The notes: a model not told the origin generated them from the sequence alone. A stretch of 64,000 nucleotides of DNA from Planctomycetota bacterium (GCA_016209705.1 JACQVR010000091.1:24657-88656); one strand, 5' to 3'. Shown: positions 50,054 through 62,984, numbered from the stretch's first letter. Program-made: numbers and translations.

Positions 50054-50859
50054 GTCCGCTCGCGTCCTTCCGGAAGGCGCGCCCGGATCCAGCGCCGGAT
50101 GCCCCACTCCGCCAGGCGGGGAAGCCAGTATTTCAGCCGGATCAACAGGCGCCCGTCGGCCGTGAGATAGACCTCCCGCTTGCGCTTTTTGGAGGCCGCG
50201 AGAATCGCGTCCGCCACTCGTTCCGGCGGCCAGCCGCCGGCGTTGTCGCCCGCGGGTATGAACCCCCGGACCTTCGAAACCGCGTTCCTTTGAAACTCCG
50301 TCGCCGTCAGGCCCGGTCCGATCAGAATCACCTCGACGCCGTCGTCCGCGACCTCCAGCCTCAACGCGTCGGCCAACGCGGTAAGGGCGTGCTTGGACAT
50401 GCCGTACGGTCCCATGTAGGGCATGGACGCGCGTCCGAGAATCGATGAGATGAAGATCGCCTGGCTGCCGCGCGTCGTTCGAAGGTGCGGCAGCGCTTCC
50501 TGGACCGCGTACACGGCTCCGTACACATTGGTCCGAAAGACCGCGTCGAGATCTTCATCGGTCATGTCCTCGATCGCGGTGTACAGGCCGATGCCGGCGT
50601 TGGCGACGACGACGTGCAGCGCGCCGAAATGGTGCACGGTCTTCTCCACGGCGGCGCGGACCTCGTCGCGACGCCGGACGTCGCAGGGGACAGCCAAGGC
50701 CCGCTCCCCGATTTCCCGCGCTGCCGTTTCCAGGGCTTCGACTCGCCGAGCCGCCAGCGCGACGCGGGCGCCGTCGCGGGCGAACGCGAAGGCCGCGGCG
50801 CGCCCGATGCCGCTCGAAGCGCCCGTGATCAGGACCACGCGGTCGGGAGGCAGCGCCAT
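50050..50859 (-). CDS. Short-chain dehydrogenase/reductase
   Basis: 269 residues. Cofactor loop VLITGASSGIGRAAAFAFAR, VVVANAGIGLYTAIEDM, catalytic Ser region FISSILGRASM and YGMSKHALTALADALRLEV with the Y-x3-K pair. An NAD(P)-dependent oxidoreductase of the classical DltE/YqjQ type; the substrate is unknown. The C-terminal part (KKRKREVYLTADGRLLIRLK, YWLPRLAEWGIRRWI) resembles membrane-associated members of the family. It overlaps the transglutaminase relic by 4 bp. Confidence 0.88.
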   Translation of the reverse strand: MALPPDRVVLITGASSGIGRAAAFAFARDGARVALAARRVEALETAAREIGERALAVPCDVRRRDEVRAAVEKTVHHFGALHVVVANAGIGLYTAIEDMTDEDLDAVFRTNVYGAVYAVQEALPHLRTTRGSQAIFISSILGRASMPYMGPYGMSKHALTALADALRLEVADDGVEVILIGPGLTATEFQRNAVSKVRGFIPAGDNAGGWPPERVADAILAASKKRKREVYLTADGRLLIRLKYWLPRLAEWGIRRWIRARLPEGRERT

Positions 50860-52293
50860 GGGCGTACCTTACCGGGCGCTTTCTACGCGAGCACGATCTT
50901 TTCGCGCCCGTGCGCGACGTCGCGGCACGCGTTGCGAGTGTCGATCACAAGCCGGGCGTGCTTGACGATCCAGTCGAAATCGTAGCAGGAGTGGTCGGTG
51001 ATGATGACGACGGCTTCGTGCTCTTGGAGCGCTTCTTCCGAGAGGGGGATCGGCTTCAGCTTCACTTTGCGGTAGTGGCGGGTGGCCGGCGGCGTGGGAA
51101 TGTAGGGATCATTGTAGCGGATGATCGCTCCCTTCTCCTGGAGGATCTGCGCGACTTTGAAGGCCGGAGACTCGCGCGGGTCGTCGATGTCCTTCTTGAA
51201 CGCCAATCCGAGAATCAGGATCCGGCTTCCGGCGACCCGGCCGCCGCGCTCGCGCAACGCCGTCTCGAGTCGGTTTGCCACATAGTAAGGCATATGGACG
51301 TTCAGTTCACCCGCCAGCTCGATGAATCGGGTGGCGAAGTCGTATTGGCGGGCTTTCCAGGAAAGGTAGAACGGATCCACCGGGATGCAATGGCCGCCCA
51401 TGCCCGGCCCCGGGTAGAAGGGTTGGAATCCGAACGGCTTCGTCGCCGCGGCCGCGATGACCTCCCACACGTTGATGCCCATCCGATCGAAGCACATCTT
51501 CAGCTCGTTGACCATGGCGATGTTGACGCAGCGGTAGATGTTCTCGATCAGCTTCGCGGCTTCGGCGATCTCCGCGCTGGAGACGGTCACGACGCGGGCG
51601 ACGGCGCCGGCGTAGAGCGCCGCGGCGGCCCGCAGGCTGGGTTCGTCGATCCCTCCGACGAGCTTCGGAATGTTCTCGTTGGTGTGGGCCTTGTTGCCGG
51701 GATCTTCGCGTTCCGGCGAAAACGCCAGGAAGAAATCCCGCCCGCACTCGAGCTGGGACTTCTCCAGGATCGGGCGCACGACGTCGCGAGTAGTTCCCGG
51801 GTAGGTCGTCGATTCCAGCACCACGAGGTGCCCTTTCCGAAGCCGGGGAGCCAGAGCCTCCGCCGTGTTTCGGATGTAGCTGAGGTCGGGTTGGCCGTCT
51901 TCCGTCAGCGGCGTGGGCACGCAGATCACGATGGCGTCGGCGCGTCCCAGGCGTTCGACCTCATGGGTGGCCTCGAAGCGGCGTTCTCGGCGCGCCCGCG
52001 CGATCATGGGGGACGGAACGGATCCGATGTACGAGGCGCCCGCGTTGAGTTTCTTGATCTTTTGCCGGTCCGTATCGAATCCGATGGCCGGGAAGCCCTT
52101 CGAGAGAAAAAGGCGCACGAGAGGGAGGCCCACGTATCCCAGCCCGATCACGCCCACGACGGCTTCCTTCCGGCGTATCTTTTTCAGGAGCGCATCCAGC
52201 GGCCGGAGCGCTTCGGCGCCGGAGTTGCCGCCGTTCGAAGTCGGGCCCGACCACGAGCGATATCCTGCGGGAGGCTTGCGGTTCGCGGCCGGT

Positions 52294-55281
<2,988 letters not shown>

Positions 55282-55362
55282 GGAGCGGTCTCGCATCGCC
55301 TTCAAGAGCTCCGAACGCCCGCTTGCATAAATTCGCGTCGGCTTCTGGGCCGAGTCCCCATG

Positions 55363-55450
55363 GGAGATTGTCGGGATATTGGAGATATGGAGATGTGCCG
55401 TACCCCACATGGGGGGTCTTATCACTTGCATCCCCAATATCTCGACACGC
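55363..55450. repeat. Inverted repeat sharing a core with the 23-kb tandem repeat
   Basis: GATTGTCGGGATATTGGAGA near 55366 and GCATCCCCAATATCTCGACA near 55430 are imperfect reverse complements. The core CCAATATCYCGACA is also at the end of the 99-bp array near 23370. GGAGATATGGAGATG follows the left arm. It lies in the 55282-55472 spacer, which has no gene. Confidence 0.7.
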
Positions 55451-55472
55451 TCCTATAGGGTCGTAGGTGACT

Positions 55473-56900
55473 CTATACGGGCTTTTCGTAAATCTTAAGG
55501 CACAGGGCGACGGCCGTTTCCTTCAAGGGAGCGGTGTCGCGGAATAAGGCCAGAGATCGGGAAAGGGCTTCGAGAATGTGCGATGCGGAGCGGTCGTGCT
55601 CCGTTTCCAGGGGACTGGAGCAACGGCCGGCGCCGAACGTCTGGCCGGAAGGGTGTGAGGCCGCTTCCACGCCGGCGGTGTATAGGAGCAGGACGTCCGC
55701 CGTCTCCAAGGCGAGCGCGTGCTTTTGCAGCGCGCGATCGAACAGCGCTCCCGACGACAAGCCGACTCGGATGCCTCCGCCGGCCAGACGACACGGGAAA
55801 GGGCTGCGCCGCCGGTTGAATAGAATCGGCGGAGGATGGCCGGCGCATGCGCAATTCAGCGTACGCCCCGCGGCGTCATAGACGGCCAGAAACGCGCTGA
55901 CCAGCGCGCGGTACGGATGCAAATCGGCGTACATGTCGCGATTCAGTTGGCGCAGCACCGGCTCCGGATTGTATTGATCGGCCGCTCGAATGGCGGCCGC
56001 CTTCCGGATCATGCCGCTCAACACGGAGGCTTCGATTCCGCGGGCTTCGATGTCTCCGATCAGCAGGCCAGTTCGTCCGCCGCGCATGCGCAGGATCTCG
56101 TAAAACGCGCCGCCCTCGGCGGTTCCCGGCAGGTGAAGGACGCCGAGGTCGGCATTGGTGAAGCTCGGAGGTTCGGACGCCTCGGCCCGGCGTGGGGGAG
56201 GAAGCACGGACGAGGCGGTTCCCGCGGCGCCTGCCCCCCCGAGGGACGGCTGAGGCTCCATCTTGGCCAGCAGCTCCGTCGGCGGCTTGCGCGATTCCGC
56301 AGCAAGTCCGCACGTGCCTCGGCTGCGGCGGAAATGGCGGCGGATGCTCTCCACGGTTTGGGACGGCACCGATCCGTTGGTCCGCATGCCGGCGATTTCG
56401 ACGAAGTCCGCGCAAAAGGGACAGAGCCACGAGGCGTCGTCGCGGTAGAGCTGCCATAAGGGCTCGCCCAACAGAAGGGAGCGGATCTTCTCGAATTCTT
56501 TTTCGAGATGGGCGCTGCATTCCTCCGCCCGCCGCGGGTCGGCGGGCAGGGAATCGAAATCCGGAAAGGCGGGCAGCCGGCCACCGGCGGGGAAAAGCGC
56601 GAGCAACGCTTCGGGGGGGGTGATCAGGACCAGTCGGCGCCGCGCGGCCTTGAGCGACCCCGCCAGAAACATCAGCTCGCGGACCAGCAACGGAGTCGGG
56701 TCCATGAGTCCGCCCGCATCGATGGCGAGCGAACGCCGCGGAGGTAGTGCTTGGGCGCGAAGCACATCCAGCAAGCGGTGGTGATATCGCCCGCGGATCG
56801 TGATATGAAGCCACGGCTCGTCGGCCAGGGCGTTGATCTCGTATCCCGCGGCAGGTTCGATGACGGAAGCCGACTGGCCTAGCTTGAAATCGCCTAGCAC
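55473..56900 (-). CDS. SpoIIE-type PP2C phosphatase with N-terminal STAS-like and zinc region
   Basis: 475 residues from GTG 56900. The first about 115 residues resemble a STAS-type fold (ITIRGRYHHRLLDVLRAQAL, SLAIDAGGLMDPTPLLVREL). A Cys pair follows (ASWLCPFCADFVEIAG). The C-terminal half is a PP2C/RsbU-like phosphatase: GRTGLLIGDIEARGIEASVL, LRQLNRDMYADLHPYRALVS, CACAGHPPPILFNRR and DVLLLYTAGVEAA. Such proteins dephosphorylate anti-sigma antagonists in partner-switching systems; no partner gene is adjacent. Confidence 0.82.
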   Translation of the reverse strand: MLGDFKLGQSASVIEPAAGYEINALADEPWLHITIRGRYHHRLLDVLRAQALPPRRSLAIDAGGLMDPTPLLVRELMFLAGSLKAARRRLVLITPPEALLALFPAGGRLPAFPDFDSLPADPRRAEECSAHLEKEFEKIRSLLLGEPLWQLYRDDASWLCPFCADFVEIAGMRTNGSVPSQTVESIRRHFRRSRGTCGLAAESRKPPTELLAKMEPQPSLGGAGAAGTASSVLPPPRRAEASEPPSFTNADLGVLHLPGTAEGGAFYEILRMRGGRTGLLIGDIEARGIEASVLSGMIRKAAAIRAADQYNPEPVLRQLNRDMYADLHPYRALVSAFLAVYDAAGRTLNCACAGHPPPILFNRRRSPFPCRLAGGGIRVGLSSGALFDRALQKHALALETADVLLLYTAGVEAASHPSGQTFGAGRCSSPLETEHDRSASHILEALSRSLALFRDTAPLKETAVALCLKIYEKPV

Positions 56901-57084
56901 GCCATGTTTCCCCCACCGGTATCTTAGGGGGGAAAACGTTCCATGTCAAAAGAAGCGACGCTCGCTTGTTCGGCGCGCGCCTCTGGAACGGCGGCTCACC
57001 ATAGTGGTTGTGACGTGGACAAAGGTGCTGAAAGAGCGCGGAAAAAGTAAAATCTCGACCGAGCGGATTCCGGAGGAGTCGTTC

Positions 57085-58650
57085 GTGATCACGAGATTCA
57101 AGAGCATCATCGCCGTCGCGCCGATCGCGGTCATGGCGGCCGCTCTGGCCGCCTTCGTCGTCCTTCGTTCGAGCGAGGCGCACGGAGAAGCGGGTCTGAC
57201 GCCGGAAAACGTGATCGCCCTTTCCGAGATCCTGTTGACCATCGCGGTTCTGACCGTCTATCTGGCGATCCGCGTGGATGCAGCGCGGTCCCGGCCGCCG
57301 CGCTCCTTTGTTTCGAGTCCGCAGGGGGCCGATGCCGCTCCGGTCACGGCGCCGGGTCCCGCCTTCGCGTCGGATCCGGCGAGACGCGGCGGGGCGGAAG
57401 ACTCGCGCGTGGCTGCTCCTGAGATGGGTCTGTTCGAGCCTGAGCACGATGAGAAGGACGCGCGTGCCGGCGTGGCGCGTCTCCTCAACGCCTTACGGAG
57501 CGGCTACGTCGATGAGGTCGATGCCGCCTTGGACGCGCTTTGGTTCGCGCTGGGTCCGGATCGGATTTCGGACGACGACAACGGCGCGCCGCTTTACGCC
57601 CAGGCCTTTGGGAAGATCGTTCAGCCCGCGACGGAAGAGACAGAGATCCTCGATGTCTTCGAAGCCAGGCGCGACATGACGCCCCATCAGCGGGCCGTCC
57701 TGCGGGGGTACTTGGAAAAGAACGGGGAAGCGCTGGCGCTCATTCATCGGGCGGCGGGTCGGCCGCGGTGCGTCTTCCCAAAAGATTTTTCAACGAACGG
57801 AGAGGCGGACGCAAGCCGTGTGGCGAACTTGGTGCATGTCATTTCGAACGTGCTGGCGGCGGAAGTGGCGTGCCGGAACGGTCCGGAACGCATGGAGGTG
57901 GCGAACGTCGCGAGCCGTGTCGCGGATGCTCTGGCGGAGGAGATCACGGGCACGGCGCACTTCGGCCGGTCGATGCACCACTTCCTGGCCACGGAGCTGT
58001 TCGAGCGGGCGTTCACGGAGACGATGGAGGAAGTTTCGCTTCTGGAGGCCATTCGGATCTCGGATCCCGAATCCATACGGAGAGGATACGGTCGCGCGGC
58101 CCTGGGAGATCTGTGCGTTCTGGTACGCGCGATGTTGAAGTCGGCGGCTTCGGATCGGCCGCTGTCCCGCGGCGATTTCACCGTGGAAGATTATGTCCAG
58201 TGCGTCGAAGCGATTTCGGAATACGGCAAACTCATCCAGCGGCCGTTCCATGCGGTGAGGGATGAGTTGACCGCTTTTCGGAGCGCGAAGATGGAGGGCG
58301 CGGGATGGTACGCCAAGTTGGCGGAGCGGACCGCCGGCTATCTGCCGGGCGCCGCCGCGACGATCGCCGAGACGGAGGCGATCCTCGGCGCCAAGCAAAT
58401 CGCCGCCGCGGTTGAAATCCATCGCCTGCGCCGCGGTTCCTATCCGACCTCGGTCGAACAGGTCGGTTCGCTGCTTCCCGCGCTTCCGGTCGATCCCGTC
58501 CATGGGAAGCCCTATGGATTGCGATGGACGGACCACGGATTCATGGTCACCAGCGCCGGTTGTCCGGGCGGCGATGACCGCGGTCTCCTACATGTTCATG
58601 ATGCGGCGGAATCGGTCCCGCGCGGCGTCGTGATCCGCTGTTTCACGTGA
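57085..58650 (+). CDS. Membrane protein of unknown function with a GspG-like C-terminus
   Basis: 521 residues from GTG 57085, behind GGAGGAG; a longer upstream frame lacks support. Two spans near 9-28 (IAVAPIAVMAAALAAFVVL) and 48-66 (ILLTIAVLTVYLAIRV). A long helical region follows. The end (HRLRRGSYPTSVEQVGSLLP, DPVHGKPYGLRWTDHGFMVT) resembles the C-terminal pattern of GspG/pilin-like proteins, where a similar PxDPWG-type segment is common. Function unknown. It is divergent from the SpoIIE-type gene. Confidence 0.65.
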   Translation: MITRFKSIIAVAPIAVMAAALAAFVVLRSSEAHGEAGLTPENVIALSEILLTIAVLTVYLAIRVDAARSRPPRSFVSSPQGADAAPVTAPGPAFASDPARRGGAEDSRVAAPEMGLFEPEHDEKDARAGVARLLNALRSGYVDEVDAALDALWFALGPDRISDDDNGAPLYAQAFGKIVQPATEETEILDVFEARRDMTPHQRAVLRGYLEKNGEALALIHRAAGRPRCVFPKDFSTNGEADASRVANLVHVISNVLAAEVACRNGPERMEVANVASRVADALAEEITGTAHFGRSMHHFLATELFERAFTETMEEVSLLEAIRISDPESIRRGYGRAALGDLCVLVRAMLKSAASDRPLSRGDFTVEDYVQCVEAISEYGKLIQRPFHAVRDELTAFRSAKMEGAGWYAKLAERTAGYLPGAAATIAETEAILGAKQIAAAVEIHRLRRGSYPTSVEQVGSLLPALPVDPVHGKPYGLRWTDHGFMVTSAGCPGGDDRGLLHVHDAAESVPRGVVIRCFT

Positions 58651-58700
58651 TTCGGGCGCGTCGAGGGAGGGACCCAACGTCGAAGCGCCGGTGGCGTTAA

Positions 58701-59771
58701 ATGCGTACTATGAACAACATTCGCCTCCTGACTCTGGGGATGATCGGCGTGCTCGGGGCGTGCTCCGCTCCGGCGGGGGAGGTCGAGCAACTCGATTTCT
58801 ACGAGTGGCTGGACCTTCGGCGCGAGGATTACAACATGGCGCTCAACATGCGCGACTACACCCGGCATATGCGGATCGATGCCGAAATCGCCGAGGCCGT
58901 GGAAAGGCGATACGATCCATTGGTCCTGGATTCGATCCGGGATCCGGATCCTCGGAAGCGCGCCTTGGCGACGTTCGCGCTCGGCTTCTCCAGAATTCGC
59001 CGGCCTGAAACGGCCGCTCGTCTGATCAAATTGCTCGAAGATCGCGATCCCAGGGTGCGAGGCACCGCCGCGGCGGCGCTGGGGATTCTGGATCCGGAGG
59101 AGCCTCTCCCGTGGGACAAGTTCAAGAAGCTCCTGGAGGATCAGGATCCGTATGTCCGTTTGGGCGCCTTGTTCAGCCTGAAGCTGATGATCCGTCCGAT
59201 GGAGGAGAACCCCCTCTACGATTCGATCGTGGGATTTCTCGACGATCGCTCCGAGGATCTGCGCAACGAAGCGGTGTTGGTGCTCGGAAGCTTGCGGCGG
59301 CCCGAGGGCTTGCGGTTGCTCCGGCGGAAGCTTACGGACGAGTCCTCGTTCGTGCGGATCAACACGGCGCTCATGATCGGCGGCTACGAATCGAGCGGAT
59401 TCGAGGCCGTGCCCGCGCTCATTGAACAGCTTCGCGATCCCGACACGAACGTCGTCGAAGCGGTCGCGTGGGCGCTCCGTCGGGTCACGGGACGGGAGGA
59501 CGCCGGGCGTTCGTATCAGAGCTGGCTGGATTGGTATCAGGAGAGCCTGCTCTTCGATTACGTGTGCTTGAATCCGGAACATCAGCCGCCCATCGTGCGC
59601 CCGGCGGCGGGCATCTGTCCGATCTGCGGACGGCGCCTGGAACCGCGGAGCAAGCCGCTGCCGCCGCCTATCGGAACGCGGTACGGCTGCCCCCAGCATG
59701 AGGACATCGTGGCTCCCGCTCCGGGAAAATGCCCCAGGTGTCAGGCTGAACTGGTGCCGCTGAAACGGTAA
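58701..59771 (+). CDS. HEAT-repeat lipoprotein with a heavy-metal-binding zinc ribbon
   Basis: 356 residues. Signal peptide with lipobox VLGACSAPA (ATG 58710 is an alternative start). HEAT repeats about 65-265 (KRALATFALGFSRIRRPETA, PRVRGTAAAALGILDPEEPL, EDLRNEAVLVLGSLRRPEGL) end in SYQSWLDWYQES. The C-terminus has two metal-binding motifs: GICPICGRRLEPRS and RYGCPQHEDIVAPAPGKCPR with CQAELVPL, the heavy-metal-binding domain of copper-related proteins. Likely outer-membrane or periplasmic. Confidence 0.78.
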   Translation: MRTMNNIRLLTLGMIGVLGACSAPAGEVEQLDFYEWLDLRREDYNMALNMRDYTRHMRIDAEIAEAVERRYDPLVLDSIRDPDPRKRALATFALGFSRIRRPETAARLIKLLEDRDPRVRGTAAAALGILDPEEPLPWDKFKKLLEDQDPYVRLGALFSLKLMIRPMEENPLYDSIVGFLDDRSEDLRNEAVLVLGSLRRPEGLRLLRRKLTDESSFVRINTALMIGGYESSGFEAVPALIEQLRDPDTNVVEAVAWALRRVTGREDAGRSYQSWLDWYQESLLFDYVCLNPEHQPPIVRPAAGICPICGRRLEPRSKPLPPPIGTRYGCPQHEDIVAPAPGKCPRCQAELVPLKR

Positions 59772-59783
59772 CGCGCGTCGCAT

Positions 59784-59811
59784 TGACTTGAACGCGGCCC
59801 CTTGCTATAGT
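59784..59811 (+). promoter_or_regulatory. Promoter of the rplM-rpsI operon
   Basis: TTGACT (59784-59789), 16 bp, TATAGT (59806-59811). The start codon is 16 nt further, so the leader is about 10 nt and lacks a Shine-Dalgarno sequence. Confidence 0.65.
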
Positions 59812-59827
59812 TCCGCCTCACTTTGCT

Positions 59828-60277
59828 ATGCGTGGACTCAAGCAAACCTCGTTTCTGGCGAGCGGCAAGACGCATCAGAAACAGTGGTACGTCGTGGACG
59901 CCACGGACCGCGTCTTGGGCCGACTGGCGACGCGCGTGGCCACGATTCTCATGGGCAAACACAAGCCCACGTACACGCCGTTCCTCGATACGGGGGACTT
60001 CGTCGTCGTCACCAACGCCGCCAAGATCCGGGTGACCGGACGGAAGGCCGATCGCAAGGTCTACAAGAGATTTTCGCGATATCCGGGGGGGCAGCGGGAG
60101 ATCCCCTTCCGGACCCAGTTGGCCCGCCGGCCCGAAGAAATCATCCGGCACGCAGTGCTCGACATGCTGCCGAGGGGGACGCTGGGCCGCCAGCAGATCG
60201 GCAAGTTGAAGGTATACGCGGGGGCCGACCATCCTCACGCGGCTCAGAAGCCGCAGCCTCTGGAGGTGAAGGAGTAG
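59828..60277 (+). CDS. rplM: 50S ribosomal protein L13
   Basis: 149 residues. WYVVDATDRVLGRLATRVAT, LMGKHKPTYTPFLDTGDFVV and GRKADRKVYKRFSRYPGGQR, followed by HAVLDMLPRGTLGRQQIGKL, are L13 signatures. It is an early assembly protein of the large subunit. It is paired with rpsI (4 bp apart) as in most bacteria. Confidence 0.97.
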   Translation: MRGLKQTSFLASGKTHQKQWYVVDATDRVLGRLATRVATILMGKHKPTYTPFLDTGDFVVVTNAAKIRVTGRKADRKVYKRFSRYPGGQREIPFRTQLARRPEEIIRHAVLDMLPRGTLGRQQIGKLKVYAGADHPHAAQKPQPLEVKE

Positions 60278-60281
60278 GTAA

Positions 60282-60680
60282 ATGGCCGGGGAAAAGGAAC
60301 ATATCTGGACTACCGGGCGGCGCAAATGCGCCATCGCCCGCGTTCGCCTCTCGCCGGGAACCGGCACGATCATGGTCAATCGAAGGCCCCTGGAAAAATA
60401 TTTTCTGACCGAGAAGGATCGCGGGCACGCCGCCGAGCCCATCTATCAGACCCGAAGCATGGGACGCTTCGACTTCCTGATCACCTGCGATGGAGGAGGA
60501 GCGTCCGGCCAGGCCGGGGCCGTTCGCCTCGGCATCGCCCGCGCGCTCATGAAGGCGGATCCGACCCTGACGCCCAAATTGCGCCAGGAAGGGTTGCTGA
60601 CCCGCGACCCGCGCATGAAGGAGCGCAAGAAGTACGGCCTGCGCGGCGCGCGCCGGGGAGTCCAGTATTCGAAGCGCTAG
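60282..60680 (+). CDS. rpsI: 30S ribosomal protein S9
   Basis: 132 residues. TTGRRKCAIARVRLSPGTGT, FDFLITCDGGGASGQAGAVR, GIARALMKADPTLTPKLRQE and the C-terminal KERKKYGLRGARRGVQYSKR, whose last basic residues reach the P-site tRNA. Follows rplM. Confidence 0.97.
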   Translation: MAGEKEHIWTTGRRKCAIARVRLSPGTGTIMVNRRPLEKYFLTEKDRGHAAEPIYQTRSMGRFDFLITCDGGGASGQAGAVRLGIARALMKADPTLTPKLRQEGLLTRDPRMKERKKYGLRGARRGVQYSKR

Positions 60681-60715
60681 GAGCCTGTCGGACTGAAGGG
60701 GTGAAAGGCTCCTAG
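60677..60715 (+). terminator. Perfect 10-bp inverted repeat after rpsI
   Basis: CTAGGAGCCT (60677-60686) and AGGCTCCTAG (60706-60715), perfect reverse complements with a 19-nt loop. The rpsI TAG stop lies within the left arm. No U-tract follows, so it may be a Rho-dependent or stability element; termination is inference. Confidence 0.6.
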
Positions 60716-60745
60716 GGCGGCGCGGTTTCTATCGATCGCACGTCC

Positions 60746-61906
60746 ATGTCGAACATTAATCCATCGGATCGTCTGAAAAGACTGCCTCCCTACCTCTTCG
60801 CGGAGTTCGAGCGACAGCGAGCGGCTCTGGAAAAAGAGGGTCGGGACATCATCAACCTCGGCATCGGCGATCCCGATACGCCTCCTCCGAGACTGCTGAT
60901 CGATCGAATGACGGACGTGCTGGATGAGCCCGGAATTCACCAGTACTCGCCCAGCCAGGGCACTGAACCCTTCCGGGCCGCCGTCATCCGCTGGATCCGG
61001 AAGCGGTACGGCGTCGTGCTGGAAACGCGCGACGTGTGCCTGGGCATCGGCTCCAAAGAACTGATCGCCCACGCGCCGCTGGCGTTGACCAATCCGGGCG
61101 ACGTCGTCCTGGTGCCCGAGCCCGGGTATCCTCCCTATCGCTCGGGCGCGATTTTTGCCCTCTGCGAACCCTACGTGATGCCGCTGGAGAAATCGCGCGG
61201 GTTTCTTCCGGATCTCGACGGGATCCCCGCCGACGTGGCCCGGCGCGCCAAGATTCTCTACGTGAACTATCCCAACAATCCGACGGGAGCGGTCGCGACG
61301 CGGGAGTTCTACGTGAAGTGCGTCGAGTTCGCGCGGCGCTACGGGACGATCGTGATCAGCGACGAGGCCTATGCGGAGCTCTATTACGAGGATCCGCCGC
61401 CGTCGTTCCTGGAGGCGCCGGGCGCCACGGAGGTCGGCGTCGCCGTCCACTCCATGACCAAGACGTTTTCGATGGCCGGCTGGCGGATGGCGTGGGTGTG
61501 CGGCCACGCCGGCGTCGTGGAGGCGCTGCGCGCCTTCAAATCCAACTGCGACAGCGGCCAGTTCATGGGCTTTCAGCGCGCCGTCGCGGCGGTCCTGGAT
61601 GGCGGCGCGGAGGACATGAAGAAGATCCGCGATCTCTATCGGCGGCGGCGGGACACGTTCCTCAACGGCGTGCGACGGCTCGGCTGGGACGTCCCCACTC
61701 CTCGGGCGACGTTCTACGTCTGGTTTGAGGTTCCATCCGCGGACAAGAATTCGATGGCGTTCGCGGAGCGGATCCTGGAGAAGACGGGCGTCATCCTGCT
61801 TCCGGGCGTCGGCTTCGGCGCCAGCGCGGAAGGATATCTTCGAGCGGCGCTGACCGTTCCCGAGGAGCGGTTGAGCGAAGCGGTGGAGCGCCTGGGACGG
61901 ATGTGA
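60746..61906 (+). CDS. dapL: LL-diaminopimelate aminotransferase
   Basis: 386 residues. RLKRLPPYLFAEFERQRA, DIINLGIGDPDTPPPRLL, PEPGYPPYRSGAIFALCEPY, LYVNYPNNPTGAVATREFY, ISDEAYAELYYEDPPPSFLE and the PLP lysine in HSMTKTFSMAGWRMAW are those of DapL. It converts tetrahydrodipicolinate directly to LL-diaminopimelate, a one-step route found in chlamydiae, planctomycetes-related groups, cyanobacteria and plants, which supports the taxonomic guess. It shares the run with rdgB. Confidence 0.9.
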   Translation: MSNINPSDRLKRLPPYLFAEFERQRAALEKEGRDIINLGIGDPDTPPPRLLIDRMTDVLDEPGIHQYSPSQGTEPFRAAVIRWIRKRYGVVLETRDVCLGIGSKELIAHAPLALTNPGDVVLVPEPGYPPYRSGAIFALCEPYVMPLEKSRGFLPDLDGIPADVARRAKILYVNYPNNPTGAVATREFYVKCVEFARRYGTIVISDEAYAELYYEDPPPSFLEAPGATEVGVAVHSMTKTFSMAGWRMAWVCGHAGVVEALRAFKSNCDSGQFMGFQRAVAAVLDGGAEDMKKIRDLYRRRRDTFLNGVRRLGWDVPTPRATFYVWFEVPSADKNSMAFAERILEKTGVILLPGVGFGASAEGYLRAALTVPEERLSEAVERLGRM

Positions 61907-61911
61907 GCGAC

Positions 61912-62523
61912 ATGGGCCGCGAAATCGTGATCGCTTCCCGCAATCCCGGCAAGATCGCGGAGATCCACCAGATTCTCGCGGGACTCGGGTTTTCGTTCCG
62001 TTCGTTGTCGGATCTGCCGGAGGCGCCGTGCGTCGAGGAAACCGGGGCGTCGTACGCGGAAAACGCCCGTCTCAAGGCGGTGGCGGTCGCGGCTTTTTTT
62101 GGACGGCGGGCGATCGCCGACGACAGCGGTCTGGAGGTGGACGCGCTGGGCGGCCGCCCCGGGATCCGGTCCGCCCGCTACGGCGGGCCGCGCGCGACGG
62201 ACGAGGAGAACAACGCGCTGCTGCTTCGGGAGCTGGAGGGGGTTCCGGAGCCACGGCGCACGGCCCGCTATCGGGCCGCCGTCGTTCTGGCGGCGCCGGA
62301 CGGGAGGATTCTGGCGGAGGCGGAAGGGACGTGCGAGGGGGAGATTGTCCGCTCGCCGCGCGGTTCCGCGGGATTCGGATACGATCCGCTTTTTCTCGTT
62401 CCGGGCACCGGGCGGACCATGGCGGAACTGGGCTTGGAGGTCAAGAACAGGATTTCCCACCGGGCGCAGGCGTTGGGGCGGCTGCGGGAATTCCTTGACC
62501 GGCGGTTCCAAGAATTTTATTAA
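61912..62523 (+). CDS. rdgB: dITP/XTP pyrophosphatase (Ham1/RdgB)
   Basis: 203 residues from ATG 61912; GTG 61903, which would overlap the dapL stop as GTGA, is also possible. IVIASRNPGKIAEIHQILAG, ASYAENARLKAVAVAAFFGR, AIADDSGLEVDALGGRPGIR, SARYGGPRATDEENNALLL and SAGFGYDPLFLVPGTGRTMA. Removes deaminated purine triphosphates from the nucleotide pool. Confidence 0.93.
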   Translation: MGREIVIASRNPGKIAEIHQILAGLGFSFRSLSDLPEAPCVEETGASYAENARLKAVAVAAFFGRRAIADDSGLEVDALGGRPGIRSARYGGPRATDEENNALLLRELEGVPEPRRTARYRAAVVLAAPDGRILAEAEGTCEGEIVRSPRGSAGFGYDPLFLVPGTGRTMAELGLEVKNRISHRAQALGRLREFLDRRFQEFY

Positions 62524-62535
62524 TGGGATGCCCTC

Positions 62536-62970
62536 ATGGCGAACAAGAAAGCCATTTCCACCCGTTTCGACAAGTATATCGCCGTCGACCCCAAGAGCGC
62601 GGCCGGGGTGATCCACTCATTCCAGATCGGCCTGTCCCGGGCCGTTCTCGAAGCGAACCCGCGCCACGTGGAGGCTCTGGCGACGTTGGGCGCGGCGCTG
62701 TCCGCGGCGGGCCGCCACGAGGAAGCCCTGGAAGCGGATCTCAAGGTGACCGCCATCCTCCAGAACGACCCGATCGCGTTCTACAACCTTGCCTGCGCGT
62801 ACGCCAACCTCAAGCGGATGGACGAGGCGGTGGAGGCGCTGGGGAAGGCGGTCGATCTGGGATATCGGGACTTCGCCTACCTGCTCAAGGATCCCGATCT
62901 CAAGCACGTCCGGCGCGACCCCCGTTTCCGCGAGCTGCTCCGCCGCAAGTGGGGCCGCCGCCAGCCGTAA
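62536..62970 (+). CDS. Small TPR-repeat protein
   Basis: 144 residues. Tetratricopeptide motifs: VLEANPRHVEALATLGAALS with AAGRHEEALEADLKV, and DPIAFYNLACAYANLKRMDE with AVEALGKAVDLGY. The end FAYLLKDPDLKHVRRDPRFR (ELL) is the usual tail of bacterial TPR proteins that end on a partial repeat. Cytoplasmic adaptor; partner unknown. 12 bp after rdgB. Confidence 0.8.
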   Translation: MANKKAISTRFDKYIAVDPKSAAGVIHSFQIGLSRAVLEANPRHVEALATLGAALSAAGRHEEALEADLKVTAILQNDPIAFYNLACAYANLKRMDEAVEALGKAVDLGYRDFAYLLKDPDLKHVRRDPRFRELLRRKWGRRQP

Positions 62971-62984
62971 CCACGCGCCGGCTC

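Noticed and set aside
55363..55450. Insertion-sequence remnant
   Set aside because: Inverted repeats are present but no transposase fragment or target duplication can be seen.
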